NCBI GenBank assembly: GCA_947626965.1
Contig: CANQUH010000013.1
Location: forward strand, 1-42,749
Origin: an uncultured Lachnospiraceae bacterium
GTDB lineage: Bacteria; Bacillota; Clostridia; Lachnospirales; Lachnospiraceae
Length of the DNA stretch: 42,749 nt
Direction: 5' to 3'
Shown here one piece after another: positions 8,522 through 16,837 of the stretch. The position numbers were made by a program, and so were the translations under genes. The notes below the pieces were generated by a model that saw only the letters and a program-made list of their open reading frames with translations, was not told where the DNA came from and searched no databases. The stretch's first letter is position 1. Each line of letters starts with the position of its first letter.

Positions 8522-9631
8522 ATGAATATGAGAAAAAGAAATGAAAAGATTAAGGATAAAATCCGTGGAAGTCTGGTTGGCGGGGCAGCAGGCGACGCGC
8601 TGGGTTATCCGATAGAGTTTTTGTCGTATCAGGGAATTATACAGGAATGCGGAGAGCCTGGACTCACACAATATTCTCCGGATCTTGAGGGAGATCTTGC
8701 AGTGTTTTCTGATGATACGCAGATGACACTGTTTACGGCGGAGGGGATTCTGAAAAGCTGCTGCGCGGCGGATGGGATCACGGAGGATGCCGTCACTGCA
8801 AGTATTTATGAGTCCTATCTTGACTGGTATATTACGCAGACCTCATGGGATAATCTTGAATATGCCGGCTCCATGAATTCCTGGCTGATGGATATACCGG
8901 AACTTTACATCAGAAGGGCTCCCGGCAATACCTGCATGAGCGCGCTGGGATCCGGCCGGATGGGTACCCTGGAGGAAAAGCTGAACGACAGCCATGGCTG
9001 CGGGGGAGTCATGCGTGTCGCGCCGATCGGGCTGTACTTTGCGCCGGGAGAGGAGTTTGACCGGAAACAGATTGACAGGATTGGCGCGAAAGCTGCCGCG
9101 ATCACGCACGGCAATCCGCTTGGCTATATCCCGGCGGCAGTGATGGTACATATTATTAATGCGGCAGTATACGGAGGGCCGCGGCCAGACAGTACGCTGG
9201 AGGATATCGTGGACGACGCGATGGATATGGCGGAGGAGCTTTTTGCGGAGGAGTCTTATGACATGGCGATGCTGCGGGAACTGATTGACCGGGCAGCAGA
9301 CTACGCAAAAAATGAATATTCTGACATCGAAAATATTTCAGCTCTCGGCAGCGGCTGGGTAGGAGAAGAAGCGCTGGCTATCGCGATATACTGCAGTCTT
9401 CGCTACAGCGATGATTTATCTGCCGCCTTTATTGCGGCGGTCAATCACAGCGGAGACAGCGATTCTACCGGGGCGATCGTCGGAAATATTCTGGGGGCGT
9501 GGCTGGGATACCGCGCGATTGAGGATAAATGGAAAAGAAAACTGGAGCTGCATGAAGAGCTCGTCGAGATGGCCGATAATCTGAGCGGCTGGAGACTTCG
9601 TCCGGAATACCAGAAATCCCGGAAACACTGA
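8522..9631 (+). CDS. ADP-ribosylglycohydrolase family protein
   Basis: This 369-residue protein belongs to the DraG/ARH fold family, which removes ADP-ribose from proteins or small molecules using two metal ions. The metal-binding motifs are visible: GDALGYP near the N-terminus, FSDDTQMT, and HSGDSDSTGAI near the C-terminus. It has no signal peptide. ATG 8522 is preceded by AAAGAGGTG at a slightly long distance; ATG 8528 is an alternative. It is a single gene with a terminator behind it. No matching ADP-ribosyltransferase is seen in the window, so the substrate is unknown. Confidence 0.92.
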   Translation: MNMRKRNEKIKDKIRGSLVGGAAGDALGYPIEFLSYQGIIQECGEPGLTQYSPDLEGDLAVFSDDTQMTLFTAEGILKSCCAADGITEDAVTASIYESYLDWYITQTSWDNLEYAGSMNSWLMDIPELYIRRAPGNTCMSALGSGRMGTLEEKLNDSHGCGGVMRVAPIGLYFAPGEEFDRKQIDRIGAKAAAITHGNPLGYIPAAVMVHIINAAVYGGPRPDSTLEDIVDDAMDMAEELFAEESYDMAMLRELIDRAADYAKNEYSDIENISALGSGWVGEEALAIAIYCSLRYSDDLSAAFIAAVNHSGDSDSTGAIVGNILGAWLGYRAIEDKWKRKLELHEELVEMADNLSGWRLRPEYQKSRKH

Positions 9632-9653
9632 ATGCAGAATTAAATTTCATGCG

Positions 9654-9683
9654 CAGGACTCACAGGTGGGTCCTGTCTTTTTT
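9654..9683 (+). terminator. Rho-independent terminator after the glycohydrolase gene
   Basis: CAGGAC...GTCCTG stem with a short loop followed by CTTTTTT. Confidence 0.85.
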
Positions 9684-9921
9684 CCTGAATATTCGATTTC
9701 ACAATTCTTTCACAGAATTTTCAGCTTTTTTTCAGCGATGCTATGTATAATGCGGTCTGAAATTTAATTTTCCGCAGGGCAGGATCTCCGGTTCGTGGCA
9801 GTCTGTGCGCAGATTAATGTGTGCGGGGAAGCAGAAACATAGATTCGCGGCAGCAATCGGAACAGTGAAACTGCCGGCGGAATGGTCTGAAGATAATTTC
9901 CGGGAAAAGGAGGGGATTTGC

Positions 9922-10593
9922 ATGGATTATCGGCATGAGTGGAAACATGAAATCAACCGGGCCGATTTGTTCTGCCTGCGTCAGCGCCTTCGGGTTATCG
10001 CGTCGCCGGATCCTTACGCGGTCAATGGAAAGTACCGGATCCGCAGCCTGTATTTTGACAGTCCCACGGACAAGGCACTGCGTGAGAAACTTGATGGGGT
10101 CAGCCGGCGCGAAAAATTCCGCATCCGGTATTACAATGACGATCTTTCGGTCATTCATCTCGAAAAAAAGAGTAAGCTGGGAGGACTTGGGAACAAGCAG
10201 ATCGCGCCTCTCACGGAGGCGGAGACGCAGACGATCATTGAAGGGCTGACAGACTGGATGGCGGATCATCCTCAGGAGCTCGTGCGTGAGCTGTATGTGA
10301 AAATGTGTACGGAAGGTCTTCGTCCCCGGACAATCGTGGATTACACGCGGGAGCCGTTCATCTATGAACCGGGGAACGTCCGAGTCACGCTCGATTATGA
10401 CATACGGACCGGACTTGGCTGCACAGATTTTCTGAATCCGGACTGCGTCACTGTCCCGGCCGGGGACGCGCCCACGATTCTTGAAGTGAAATGGGACGGC
10501 TTTCTGCCGGATATCATCCGAGACGCGGTTCAGATGCCGGGCCGCCGTGTGTCGGCTTTTTCCAAATATGCGCAGTGCCGTATTTACGGATGA
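9922..10593 (+). CDS. VTC-domain (polyphosphate polymerase-like) protein
   Basis: This 223-residue protein is a stand-alone VTC domain. It shows the basic and acidic tunnel residues of the family: RHEWKHEI, YRIRSLYFD, KFRIRYY, LEKKSK, and the late ILEVKWDG. In yeast the domain makes polyphosphate from ATP; bacterial homologues commonly sit beside DUF4956 and Cthe_2159 or CotH genes, as here, and their product is not established. ATG 9922 follows AAAAGGAGGGG. It appears to start the operon 9922-13901. Confidence 0.9.
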   Translation: MDYRHEWKHEINRADLFCLRQRLRVIASPDPYAVNGKYRIRSLYFDSPTDKALREKLDGVSRREKFRIRYYNDDLSVIHLEKKSKLGGLGNKQIAPLTEAETQTIIEGLTDWMADHPQELVRELYVKMCTEGLRPRTIVDYTREPFIYEPGNVRVTLDYDIRTGLGCTDFLNPDCVTVPAGDAPTILEVKWDGFLPDIIRDAVQMPGRRVSAFSKYAQCRIYG

Positions 10594-10673
10594 TGAGATG
10601 AGAAGCTCCGTTTTTGAAATCGAACAGATGAAACAAGGCGGGCATGCCGTATTTACGGCTGATGAAACGAAAA
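10576..10673 (+). repeat. Imperfect 29-bp direct repeat, 69-bp period
   Basis: The copies at 10576-10604 and 10645-10673 both begin TGCCGTATTTACGG and continue TGATGA. The first copy spans the end of the VTC gene and its stop codon. The spacing is a multiple of three. It looks like a duplicated gene end. Confidence 0.7.
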
Positions 10674-10788
10674 AAGCGGATGCGGCGCAGAGAGAAGCCG
10701 CGTCTGCAGCTAAAAAAATGCAAAGTCCGGATGAAAAAAGTCCGGCAGGATTTATGTGAAAACCTCAGCAGAACAGGAGAAATCAATT

Positions 10789-11460
10789 ATGACATTTAAT
10801 GACATCTTTAAATCCAGCTTTCTGGAAAATGTAACCGCCATCAGCATGTTTGACATGGCGCTGGCCCTTGTCCTCGCCTTTGGACTCGGGATGTTTATCT
10901 TTCTTGTCTACAAAAAAACGTATCAGGGTGTGATGTATTCTTCCAGCTTTGGAGTGACGCTGCTTGCGCTGACAATGATCACAACACTCGTCATCCTTGC
11001 CGTCACAAGCAACGTCGTTCTCTCACTCGGCATGGTCGGCGCGCTCTCGATCGTGCGTTTCCGCACCGCGATCAAGGAACCGCTGGATATCGCGTTTTTG
11101 TTCTGGTCGATTGCGGCGGGTATTGTCCTTGCGGCAGGCATGATCCCGCTGGCCGTGATCGGCAGCGTGGTGATCGGGCTGATTCTTCTTATTTTTGTAA
11201 ACAGAAAATCTCATGTGAATCCTTACATAGTTGTTCTGCAGTGTGACGGCCGCGAGAGTGAAGCAGCGGCGAGAAACTGTCTGGAAAAGAGGACGCAGAG
11301 GTGCTGTGTCAAGAGTAAGACAGCGCAGAAGGGGCGCATCGAGCTGAATCTGGAAATCCGGCTGAAGGATGACAATACGGATTTTATCAATGATCTGGCC
11401 GATATGGAAGGCGTACACAGCGCTGTTCTGGTGAGCTATAACGGAGATTATATGGGGTGA
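10789..11460 (+). CDS. DUF4956 membrane protein
   Basis: This 223-residue protein has an N-terminal membrane half (about 20-145) with several hydrophobic segments, including the conserved stretch SLGMVGALSIVRFRTAIKEP, and a soluble C-terminal half. That stretch marks DUF4956, almost always found next to VTC-domain genes. Function is unknown; a role in membrane-coupled polymer synthesis or export is inferred from the partnership. ATG 10789 follows ACAGGAGA at a good distance. Confidence 0.9.
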   Translation: MTFNDIFKSSFLENVTAISMFDMALALVLAFGLGMFIFLVYKKTYQGVMYSSSFGVTLLALTMITTLVILAVTSNVVLSLGMVGALSIVRFRTAIKEPLDIAFLFWSIAAGIVLAAGMIPLAVIGSVVIGLILLIFVNRKSHVNPYIVVLQCDGRESEAAARNCLEKRTQRCCVKSKTAQKGRIELNLEIRLKDDNTDFINDLADMEGVHSAVLVSYNGDYMG

Positions 11461-11627
11461 GAGAGGTTCGTTCTGCCCGAAGGGGTTCCAGGCGCCGATG
11501 ACGCCTGTTTGAACAGGCCGAGACAAGGAGGAGATCCGGGACGGAGTAAGGGACACAGGGATTTGGTCCCTGAATGAAAGAACTGCAAAAAGACAGTGAC
11601 GGCAAAGATCATGTGAGGTGACGGATA

Positions 11628-13901
11628 ATGGCAGCAGGCAGACATATGGATAAGATCTGTATTTTTTCGATAATTTTTGCGGTGATCATCACCGCTTTTC
11701 TGATAAATGGGAAGATGCAGGGGACTGCATCAGCCGCATCTGACGGTGAAAACAGTCAGTTTGCAGAGGAAGATCTCGAAGCGGGCTGGGATGCTTCCGG
11801 CGCTGAGAAGATCCTGCTGGACGGAGAAGAAATCCGGATCAGCGGAGGCGGCGCCTACAGCTATGACGGCGACGTATATATTGCAAGGGCCGGAAAGTAT
11901 GTGCTGTCGGGCGAACTGACAGATGGAAGCGTGATTATTGACGCGGACAAAAGTGATAAAATATGGATCCTGCTTGACGGGGTATCGCTGAACTGTGCGG
12001 ACAGTGCGGCAGTTCTGGTGGAGCAGGCGGGGAAAGTGTTTCTGACGCTCGCACCGGATACGGAGAACGTAATCATGGGCGGATGCGCGGAAGATGGACT
12101 GGAGACTGTTTCCGGTGATGCCACAGCGGGAAATCTGGGAGAAGAAGGAAGAGCAGTTTTTGGCAGAGAAGAAACAGTGTCCGGTGATGCGGAAAATGGT
12201 GAAGGCACAGAGGGGAATCCGGAAGAAGAAAGAGCAGTTTTTGGCAGAGAAGAAACGGTGTTCGGTGATGCGGAAAACGTTGCAGGTGCAGCGAAAAATC
12301 CGGGAGAAAAAGAAAAGATGGTCGTTTGGGGAGAAGATGTGGTATTTGGCGATACGGGGGACACTTCCGGAGGTATTGACGGAGCGGTATACTCACGGGA
12401 TGATCTGACGATCAACGGCAGCGGTTCTCTGACGGTGACGGGCAGATACCAGCACGGAATCGTCTGCAATGACGATCTTGTCGTGGCCGGCGGAACAATT
12501 GCGGTCACAGCCGTGCAGGATGGGATTCACGCGAATGACAGTGCGAGATTTACCGGGATGGATCTCACGATCCATGCAGGGGATGACGGCGTGACTGTCT
12601 CGAATGATGAGGATACTGGCTATATTTATATGGAGTCCGGAAGCATCGCGATTCCGGACTGCTACGAAGGGCTTGAGGCGGTGAATGTTACGATTGCCGG
12701 CGGGACGCTTGACCTCGCGCCGACGGATGACGGAATCAATGCCAACGGCGGAGAAGAATCCGTGCTTGCCATTGGCGGAGGAGACATCACGATCGTAAAC
12801 ACCGACGGGCGGGACGCGGACGGGCTGGATTCCAATGGGAATATCCGGATCAGCGGCGGAAACATTCGAATCAGCGTTACAGGCAATGGAGGAAACTGCG
12901 CGCTTGACTGCGGGAGTGAGAATGGAGGTACCTGCGAGATCAGCGGCGGAACGGTTATTGCCTGCGGCGGCAGTGCGATGGCAGAAGGATTTTCTTCTTC
13001 CTCAGAGCAGAATTTCATTATGTACAATGGCGCGGCAGGAGAAGCCGGGACGATGGTGACGCTGAAGAATTCTGAAGGAACAGTGCTTTTGTCTGAAGAA
13101 GTCCCATGCAGCTTTACTTCCGTTATTATAAGCACGCCGGATATGCAGGAAGGAGAAGCCTGCACGCTTACGATCGGGGATCAGGAGGAAGAGGTCACCG
13201 TGGATAATATTTCCGGCAGTGCCGGCATGACGGGCATGTTCAGAGGCATGGGGAGAATGCAGGGCGGCAGGAAAGGAATGGCGGGCAGGGGAACTGGGAG
13301 TGCCAGGCCGGTTAATGCCACGGTCAATATCCGAAGGACAGAAGAAATCGCGTCGGATCTTACAGGGGGTGAGAGCGCAGAAGGAATTCTGCCGGAGTCT
13401 CCGAATGATCAGGTTGAAGAGATAAATCCACCGGAACAACCGGATAATCAGGCCGAAGAGACGAATCCACCGGGGCAACCAGATGATCAGGCTGAAGAGA
13501 CGAATCCACCGGAGCAGTCGGATGATCAGGCCGAAGAGACGAATCCACTGGGGCAGCCGGATGATCAGGCCGAAGAGATAAATCCACCGGAACAACCGGA
13601 TAATCAGGCCGGAGAGACGAATCCACCGGCACTTCCGAATGGCCAGACGGGAGAAGTGAACCCGTCGGGTATTCCGACGTTTGCTGACGGGGTACTTTCC
13701 GGGAATGAACAGGTGCCGCCGGAAGGAATAGAGTCAGGAGAAAATGGCGCAGCTTTTTGGGGAAACCGGAGGCGGGCGGAAATGAATGGAAATACGATAG
13801 AGGAAACGTCGGAGGTTTCCGGAAAAGCACTGATTCTGACGAGCATTTCTGCGCTGTTTCTTCTTGGCGGACTCCTGGCAGCACTGAAAATAGGGAGATA
13901 A
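11628..13901 (+). CDS. Surface-anchored Cthe_2159-type carbohydrate-binding protein
   Basis: This 757-residue protein has an N-terminal membrane/signal segment (about 10-25) and a beta-helix-like body of repeated Gly/Asp-rich strands (YSRDDLTINGSGSLTVTG, HANDSARF, DDGINANGG) typical of the Cthe_2159 family (PF14262). The C-terminus has a hydrophobic anchor (LILTSISALFLLGGLLAALK) and a basic end. Two repeat blocks interrupt the domain: acidic units of about 27 residues (about 176-238) and six 13-residue Pro/Gln/Asp units (about 599-676) that resemble a wall-spanning stalk. ATG 11628 follows GAGGTGACGG. It lies in the VTC/DUF4956 operon; family members bind acidic polysaccharides. The usual CotH companion is absent. 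Confidence 0.85.
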   Translation: MAAGRHMDKICIFSIIFAVIITAFLINGKMQGTASAASDGENSQFAEEDLEAGWDASGAEKILLDGEEIRISGGGAYSYDGDVYIARAGKYVLSGELTDGSVIIDADKSDKIWILLDGVSLNCADSAAVLVEQAGKVFLTLAPDTENVIMGGCAEDGLETVSGDATAGNLGEEGRAVFGREETVSGDAENGEGTEGNPEEERAVFGREETVFGDAENVAGAAKNPGEKEKMVVWGEDVVFGDTGDTSGGIDGAVYSRDDLTINGSGSLTVTGRYQHGIVCNDDLVVAGGTIAVTAVQDGIHANDSARFTGMDLTIHAGDDGVTVSNDEDTGYIYMESGSIAIPDCYEGLEAVNVTIAGGTLDLAPTDDGINANGGEESVLAIGGGDITIVNTDGRDADGLDSNGNIRISGGNIRISVTGNGGNCALDCGSENGGTCEISGGTVIACGGSAMAEGFSSSSEQNFIMYNGAAGEAGTMVTLKNSEGTVLLSEEVPCSFTSVIISTPDMQEGEACTLTIGDQEEEVTVDNISGSAGMTGMFRGMGRMQGGRKGMAGRGTGSARPVNATVNIRRTEEIASDLTGGESAEGILPESPNDQVEEINPPEQPDNQAEETNPPGQPDDQAEETNPPEQSDDQAEETNPLGQPDDQAEEINPPEQPDNQAGETNPPALPNGQTGEVNPSGIPTFADGVLSGNEQVPPEGIESGENGAAFWGNRRRAEMNGNTIEETSEVSGKALILTSISALFLLGGLLAALKIGR
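12153..12340 (+). repeat. In-frame 81-bp repeats in the surface protein gene
   Basis: Two near-identical units each encode AVFGREETV.GDAEN, with partial degenerate copies on both sides. All keep the reading frame and are rich in Glu and Gly. Confidence 0.8.
13422..13655 (+). repeat. Six tandem 39-bp repeats (13-residue Pro-rich units)
   Basis: Each unit encodes a variant of NPPEQPDNQAEET. Copies differ at a few positions, and the last is the most diverged. Such arrays usually expand and contract and serve as surface-protein stalks. Confidence 0.9.
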
Positions 13902-13905
13902 GGAT

Positions 13906-13934
13906 TTGACATTTTTTTTAAATTCGTATATAGT
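13906..13934 (+). promoter_or_regulatory. Strong promoter upstream of the lysozyme-like gene
   Basis: TTGACA, 17 bases, TATAGT. The start would fall about 60 bases before the coding region. Confidence 0.85.
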
Positions 13935-14001
13935 TAAGTCAGCTTGTTAACCGGATCAAAATCCAGCCTGATCAGAAGTCAATGCAAAGAAGGAATGAAT
14001 T

Positions 14002-15216
14002 TTGAAGAAAAGAGAAATTATCTGTACCGTATGTCTGTCGGCAGTTCTGGCCCTGGCGGGAGGAACCGCGGTATGTGCAGTGGAGATAGCAGATGAGGAA
14101 ATTCAGGCTCTGGCAGCCGGCAGTGCGGGAGAGCTTTCACGGGACACTGCGGTGACGGACAGTGCATCTTCAGGATCCGGCAATGCGGGAGAAATATTGC
14201 CGGCGCCGGATGACGGAAGTTTTATTATTGAAGAACCAGGTTCGCCTCCGGAAGAGAGCACGCAGACAGAAGAAGGAGTTCCGTCAGGGGAGGATACGCA
14301 GCAGGACGGGGGACTTACGATAGAACTGATTGTGGAAGAACAGACCGTGGTGGATGACCCCGGTATGGTGGACAGTAAAAAAATAGAGGCAAATGTCGAG
14401 GCTATGGCAAAGGAACAGGAGGATTCGCTGATTCCGCATCTGTTCCGTTCCAATATCGTTTACAGTGTGCCGGAAGTGATGAATTCGGTATATTCTTATC
14501 TGAGGAATGAACTGGGCTTCAATCATGCCGCTGCATGCGGGATTCTGGGAAATATTCAGTATGAATCGGGATCGAATCCGGGAGCAGTGGGCGATGGAGG
14601 GACCAGTTACGGACTCTGTCAGTGGCATAACGGGCGATGTAAAGGTCTGATTGGCTATTGCGCCAGCCGCGATGTCCCATTTAATTCCGTGGAAGGGCAG
14701 ATGTCCTATCTGAATTATGAATTGTCAGGCGCGTTCCAGGGAGTACGGAATTATCTTTATAGTGTCCCGGATACAGCGCAGGGGGCATACGATGCGGCCT
14801 CTTACTGGTGCAGGCATTTTGAGATGCCGCTTCATATGAAAGCCGAGGCAGTGAAAAGAGGAGAATTTGCAGCAAACGTACTTTTCTGGACGGACTTTGC
14901 GACGTTGACGGAGGAAGATCTGGCGGCCCAGGATATGCCGGAGACATCCAATAAGCTTCTGACGGAAGGACAGGTGGATGAGCTTCAGGTGGCATATACG
15001 GCGGCATTGTCCTCTGCGGTGGAAGAAGGAGGGGCGCAGCTGATTCAGAATGTGAAAGACTGCTGTCTTTTTGTGGATGATGTAGTTCAGACCGGGAAAA
15101 AAGTATATTCCTATTTTGAGGACAGATTTTTTGTGCCGGAAGAGACGATTACGGAAGGTATAAAGAGTATTGTAGCCGAAGGATACAGTCGTTATGAGCA
15201 GCTGGAGGAGCAGTAG
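14002..15216 (+). CDS. Secreted phage-tail-lysozyme-domain protein
   Basis: This 404-residue protein has a signal peptide (KKREIICTVCL.. to AVCAVE, about residues 1-27), a low-complexity Ser/Glu/Gly region (about 30-135) and a lysozyme-like domain (about 150-300). The domain has the features of phage tail lysozymes (PF18013): AAACGILGNIQYESG with a likely catalytic Glu, then SYGLCQWHNGR. A helical tail of about 100 residues follows. It probably cleaves peptidoglycan outside the cell. The start codon appears to be TTG at 14002, after AAGGAATG. It is not next to phage genes, so it is more likely a host wall-remodelling enzyme than prophage debris. Confidence 0.85.
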   Translation: MKKREIICTVCLSAVLALAGGTAVCAVEIADEEIQALAAGSAGELSRDTAVTDSASSGSGNAGEILPAPDDGSFIIEEPGSPPEESTQTEEGVPSGEDTQQDGGLTIELIVEEQTVVDDPGMVDSKKIEANVEAMAKEQEDSLIPHLFRSNIVYSVPEVMNSVYSYLRNELGFNHAAACGILGNIQYESGSNPGAVGDGGTSYGLCQWHNGRCKGLIGYCASRDVPFNSVEGQMSYLNYELSGAFQGVRNYLYSVPDTAQGAYDAASYWCRHFEMPLHMKAEAVKRGEFAANVLFWTDFATLTEEDLAAQDMPETSNKLLTEGQVDELQVAYTAALSSAVEEGGAQLIQNVKDCCLFVDDVVQTGKKVYSYFEDRFFVPEETITEGIKSIVAEGYSRYEQLEEQ

Positions 15217-15253
15217 TTCTGCGTAGCTTAGCGGCGGTGCATAAATGAATAAC

Positions 15254-15291
15254 TGAAAAAAGAAAAGGCAGCCGTCCCAAACGGCTGCCTT
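15254..15291 (-). terminator. Hairpin with T-run on the minus strand
   Basis: The stem AAGGCAGCCGT/ACGGCTGCCTT is preceded on the plus strand by an A-rich run, so it reads as an intrinsic terminator only on the minus strand, although genes on both sides are plus. On the plus strand it would be a stem without T-run. Confidence 0.5.
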
Positions 15292-15404
15292 CTGCGCGAA
15301 GGCAAAGTGAGGGAGGCCACGCTTGCGTGAGCCTCCCGAGCGCGCCCGCGACAATGAAGGAAACTCAGGTAAGTTTCCGAAATCTGCGCGAAGGCAAAGT
15401 GAGG
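15291..15404 (+). repeat. 22-bp direct repeat flanking a GC-rich hairpin
   Basis: The sequence TCTGCGCGAAGGCAAAGTGA, continuing GG, occurs at 15291-15312 and 15383-15404. Between the copies, 15311-15337 forms a strong hairpin (GGGAGGC.ACGC / GCGT..GCCTCCC). The second copy runs into the ribosome site of the downstream transferase gene. Confidence 0.75.
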
Positions 15405-15413
15405 AGGAACAGG

Positions 15414-16235
15414 ATGAATGATTTTCCCGTGAGGATTTACGCCGTGAATGTGAGCCCGCTGGAAGATGCGCTCCTTTTTGAAAAGGCATACAGGAAAGTG
15501 ACAGAGGCGAGAAGAAAAAAAACGGATCAGATACGTTCTCACGTGGACAAATGCCGGTCCCTGGGAGCGGAACTGCTGTTGCTGTACGGGCTTTCCCAAA
15601 TGGGAATTTTGAGAGAAGACGGCCGGATGACGGAAGTTTCTTCTCCGAAGTCCTGTGGTTCTGTCATGGATTTGCCGGACGGGCATGGAAAGGCGGCAAA
15701 ATCTTCCGACAAAGCATGTGCTGTTCCGGGGCCGGAAATGGATTTTCCGCGGTTTCATTATGGAGAAAACGGCAAACCTTATCTGGATGGCGTGAAAGAT
15801 CTGTATTTTAATGTGTCTCATTCGGGAGAACTGGCGGTGTGCGCCATAGCGCCCTGTGAAGTGGGATGTGATGTGGAGAAGATCAGAGACCGGAAAACAG
15901 CTGTGGCGCGCAGGTTTTTTGCTCCGGCAGAGTATGAGGCGATCTGTTCCCAGGAGAGCGCAGAGGCCCGACAGAGGCTGTTCTTCCGTTTCTGGACACT
16001 GAAAGAGAGTTTTCTGAAGGTCACAGGAGAAGGTCTGAGGCTGGGACTGGACAGCTTTCAGATTATTCCGGGGGAGAAAAAAATATCAGTGATCCAGAAC
16101 GTGGATCACAGAGCGTATTATTTTAAAGAATATGAAGCAGCGGAAGGCTACTGCTGTGCCGTCTGTGCGGTTCAGGAGGCATTTGAGGCGCAGGTTCACC
16201 GGGTAAACATAAAGGAGCTGCTGAATATGAGGTGA
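15414..16235 (+). CDS. 4'-phosphopantetheinyl transferase (Sfp-type)
   Basis: This 273-residue protein moves phosphopantetheine from CoA to a carrier-protein serine. The Sfp-type motifs are present: GKPYL, NVSHSGELAVCA, the Mg-binding GCDVEKIRD and FRFWTLKESFLKVTGEG. ATG 15414 follows GAGGAGGAACAGG. There is an insertion of about 40 residues (about 85-125) before the GKPYL motif. No polyketide or nonribosomal peptide genes are nearby, so it may serve the fatty-acid carrier protein or a cluster elsewhere. Confidence 0.92.
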   Translation: MNDFPVRIYAVNVSPLEDALLFEKAYRKVTEARRKKTDQIRSHVDKCRSLGAELLLLYGLSQMGILREDGRMTEVSSPKSCGSVMDLPDGHGKAAKSSDKACAVPGPEMDFPRFHYGENGKPYLDGVKDLYFNVSHSGELAVCAIAPCEVGCDVEKIRDRKTAVARRFFAPAEYEAICSQESAEARQRLFFRFWTLKESFLKVTGEGLRLGLDSFQIIPGEKKISVIQNVDHRAYYFKEYEAAEGYCCAVCAVQEAFEAQVHRVNIKELLNMR

Positions 16236-16301
16236 TATGGCAGACTTTCATGCCGGACATACGGCATTACCACGAATAAAGACCGATTCCGGAAAACAGG
16301 C

Positions 16302-16329
16302 TTGAAAAATTTTCGGAATCGTGTATACT
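16302..16329 (+). promoter_or_regulatory. Promoter of the 82-aa membrane protein gene
   Basis: TTGAAA, 16 bases, TATACT. An inverted repeat (CGATTCCG...CGGAATCG, 16283-16321) covers the -35 and spacer and could be an operator or the end of the upstream transcript. Confidence 0.7.
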
Positions 16330-16402
16330 GTCTTATATGCAGGTTTGGCTGTCTTGGGCCGCCCATGCGAATGTAAAAATCGGTTAAAGGAGAGGAACAC
16401 AT

Positions 16403-16651
16403 ATGAGTCAGGCGAAAGTTGACCGTTATAAAGAAGAAAAGCGTAACCGCGCAAAGATCATCAAAAGAGAGAAAAGAGAATGGCTGCTTACGAAAATCGG
16501 TCTGATGGCGATTGCAGTTGTTATGGTTGGCTGGGTAGGGATGTCTGTCTACACCAGTATAAATCCGAATGAAACTACGGGGACTTTTGAGACCTATACG
16601 TTGGATGCGTCAGCTCTGGACGATTATATCAGCGGTCTCAGCGTGGAATAA
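16403..16651 (+). CDS. Small single-pass membrane protein (82 aa)
   Basis: This 82-residue protein has a highly basic N-terminal segment (about 5-27, KVDRYKEEKRNRAK), one membrane helix (about 30-51, rich in Val/Ile/Met/Trp) and an acidic exterior tail of about 30 residues. I recognise the pattern as common in Lachnospiraceae but know no function. ATG 16403 follows AAAGGAGAGG. It is monocistronic between its own promoter and a strong bidirectional terminator. Confidence 0.85.
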   Translation: MSQAKVDRYKEEKRNRAKIIKREKREWLLTKIGLMAIAVVMVGWVGMSVYTSINPNETTGTFETYTLDASALDDYISGLSVE

Positions 16652-16735
16652 TCATGTGCGCAGACCGGCAGAATATCATGCCAATGTGCTGTCAGGCAGC
16701 GTAGGATGAAGTACAGAGAAATATGGAAAAATTTC

Positions 16736-16784
16736 GGGGATGCAGTACTGGAATAATTCAGTACCGCATCCCCATTCTTTTTTT
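16736..16784. terminator. Bidirectional terminator between convergent genes
   Basis: A 15-bp stem (GGGGATGCAGTACTG / CAGTACCGCATCCCC, one mismatch) with a T-run on the plus side and a weaker one (AAATTTTTCC) on the minus side. It serves the 82-aa gene and, from the other strand, argG. Confidence 0.85.
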
Positions 16785-16837
16785 GCACAGGCCCGCGTAA
16801 GGAAACCAGCTGCTGACGCAGCACATGGGCCGCGCTA

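Noticed and set aside
10547..10759. A 70-codon frame overlapping the end of the VTC gene
   Set aside because: No ribosome site and it overlaps the VTC gene in another frame; the composition is explained by a local duplication.
13422..13655. A CRISPR-like array
   Set aside because: The units are contiguous, in frame and encode Pro/Gln/Asp repeats with no spacers.
14002..15216. A prophage origin for the lysozyme-domain protein
   Set aside because: It has a secretion signal, its own promoter and no phage structural genes nearby.
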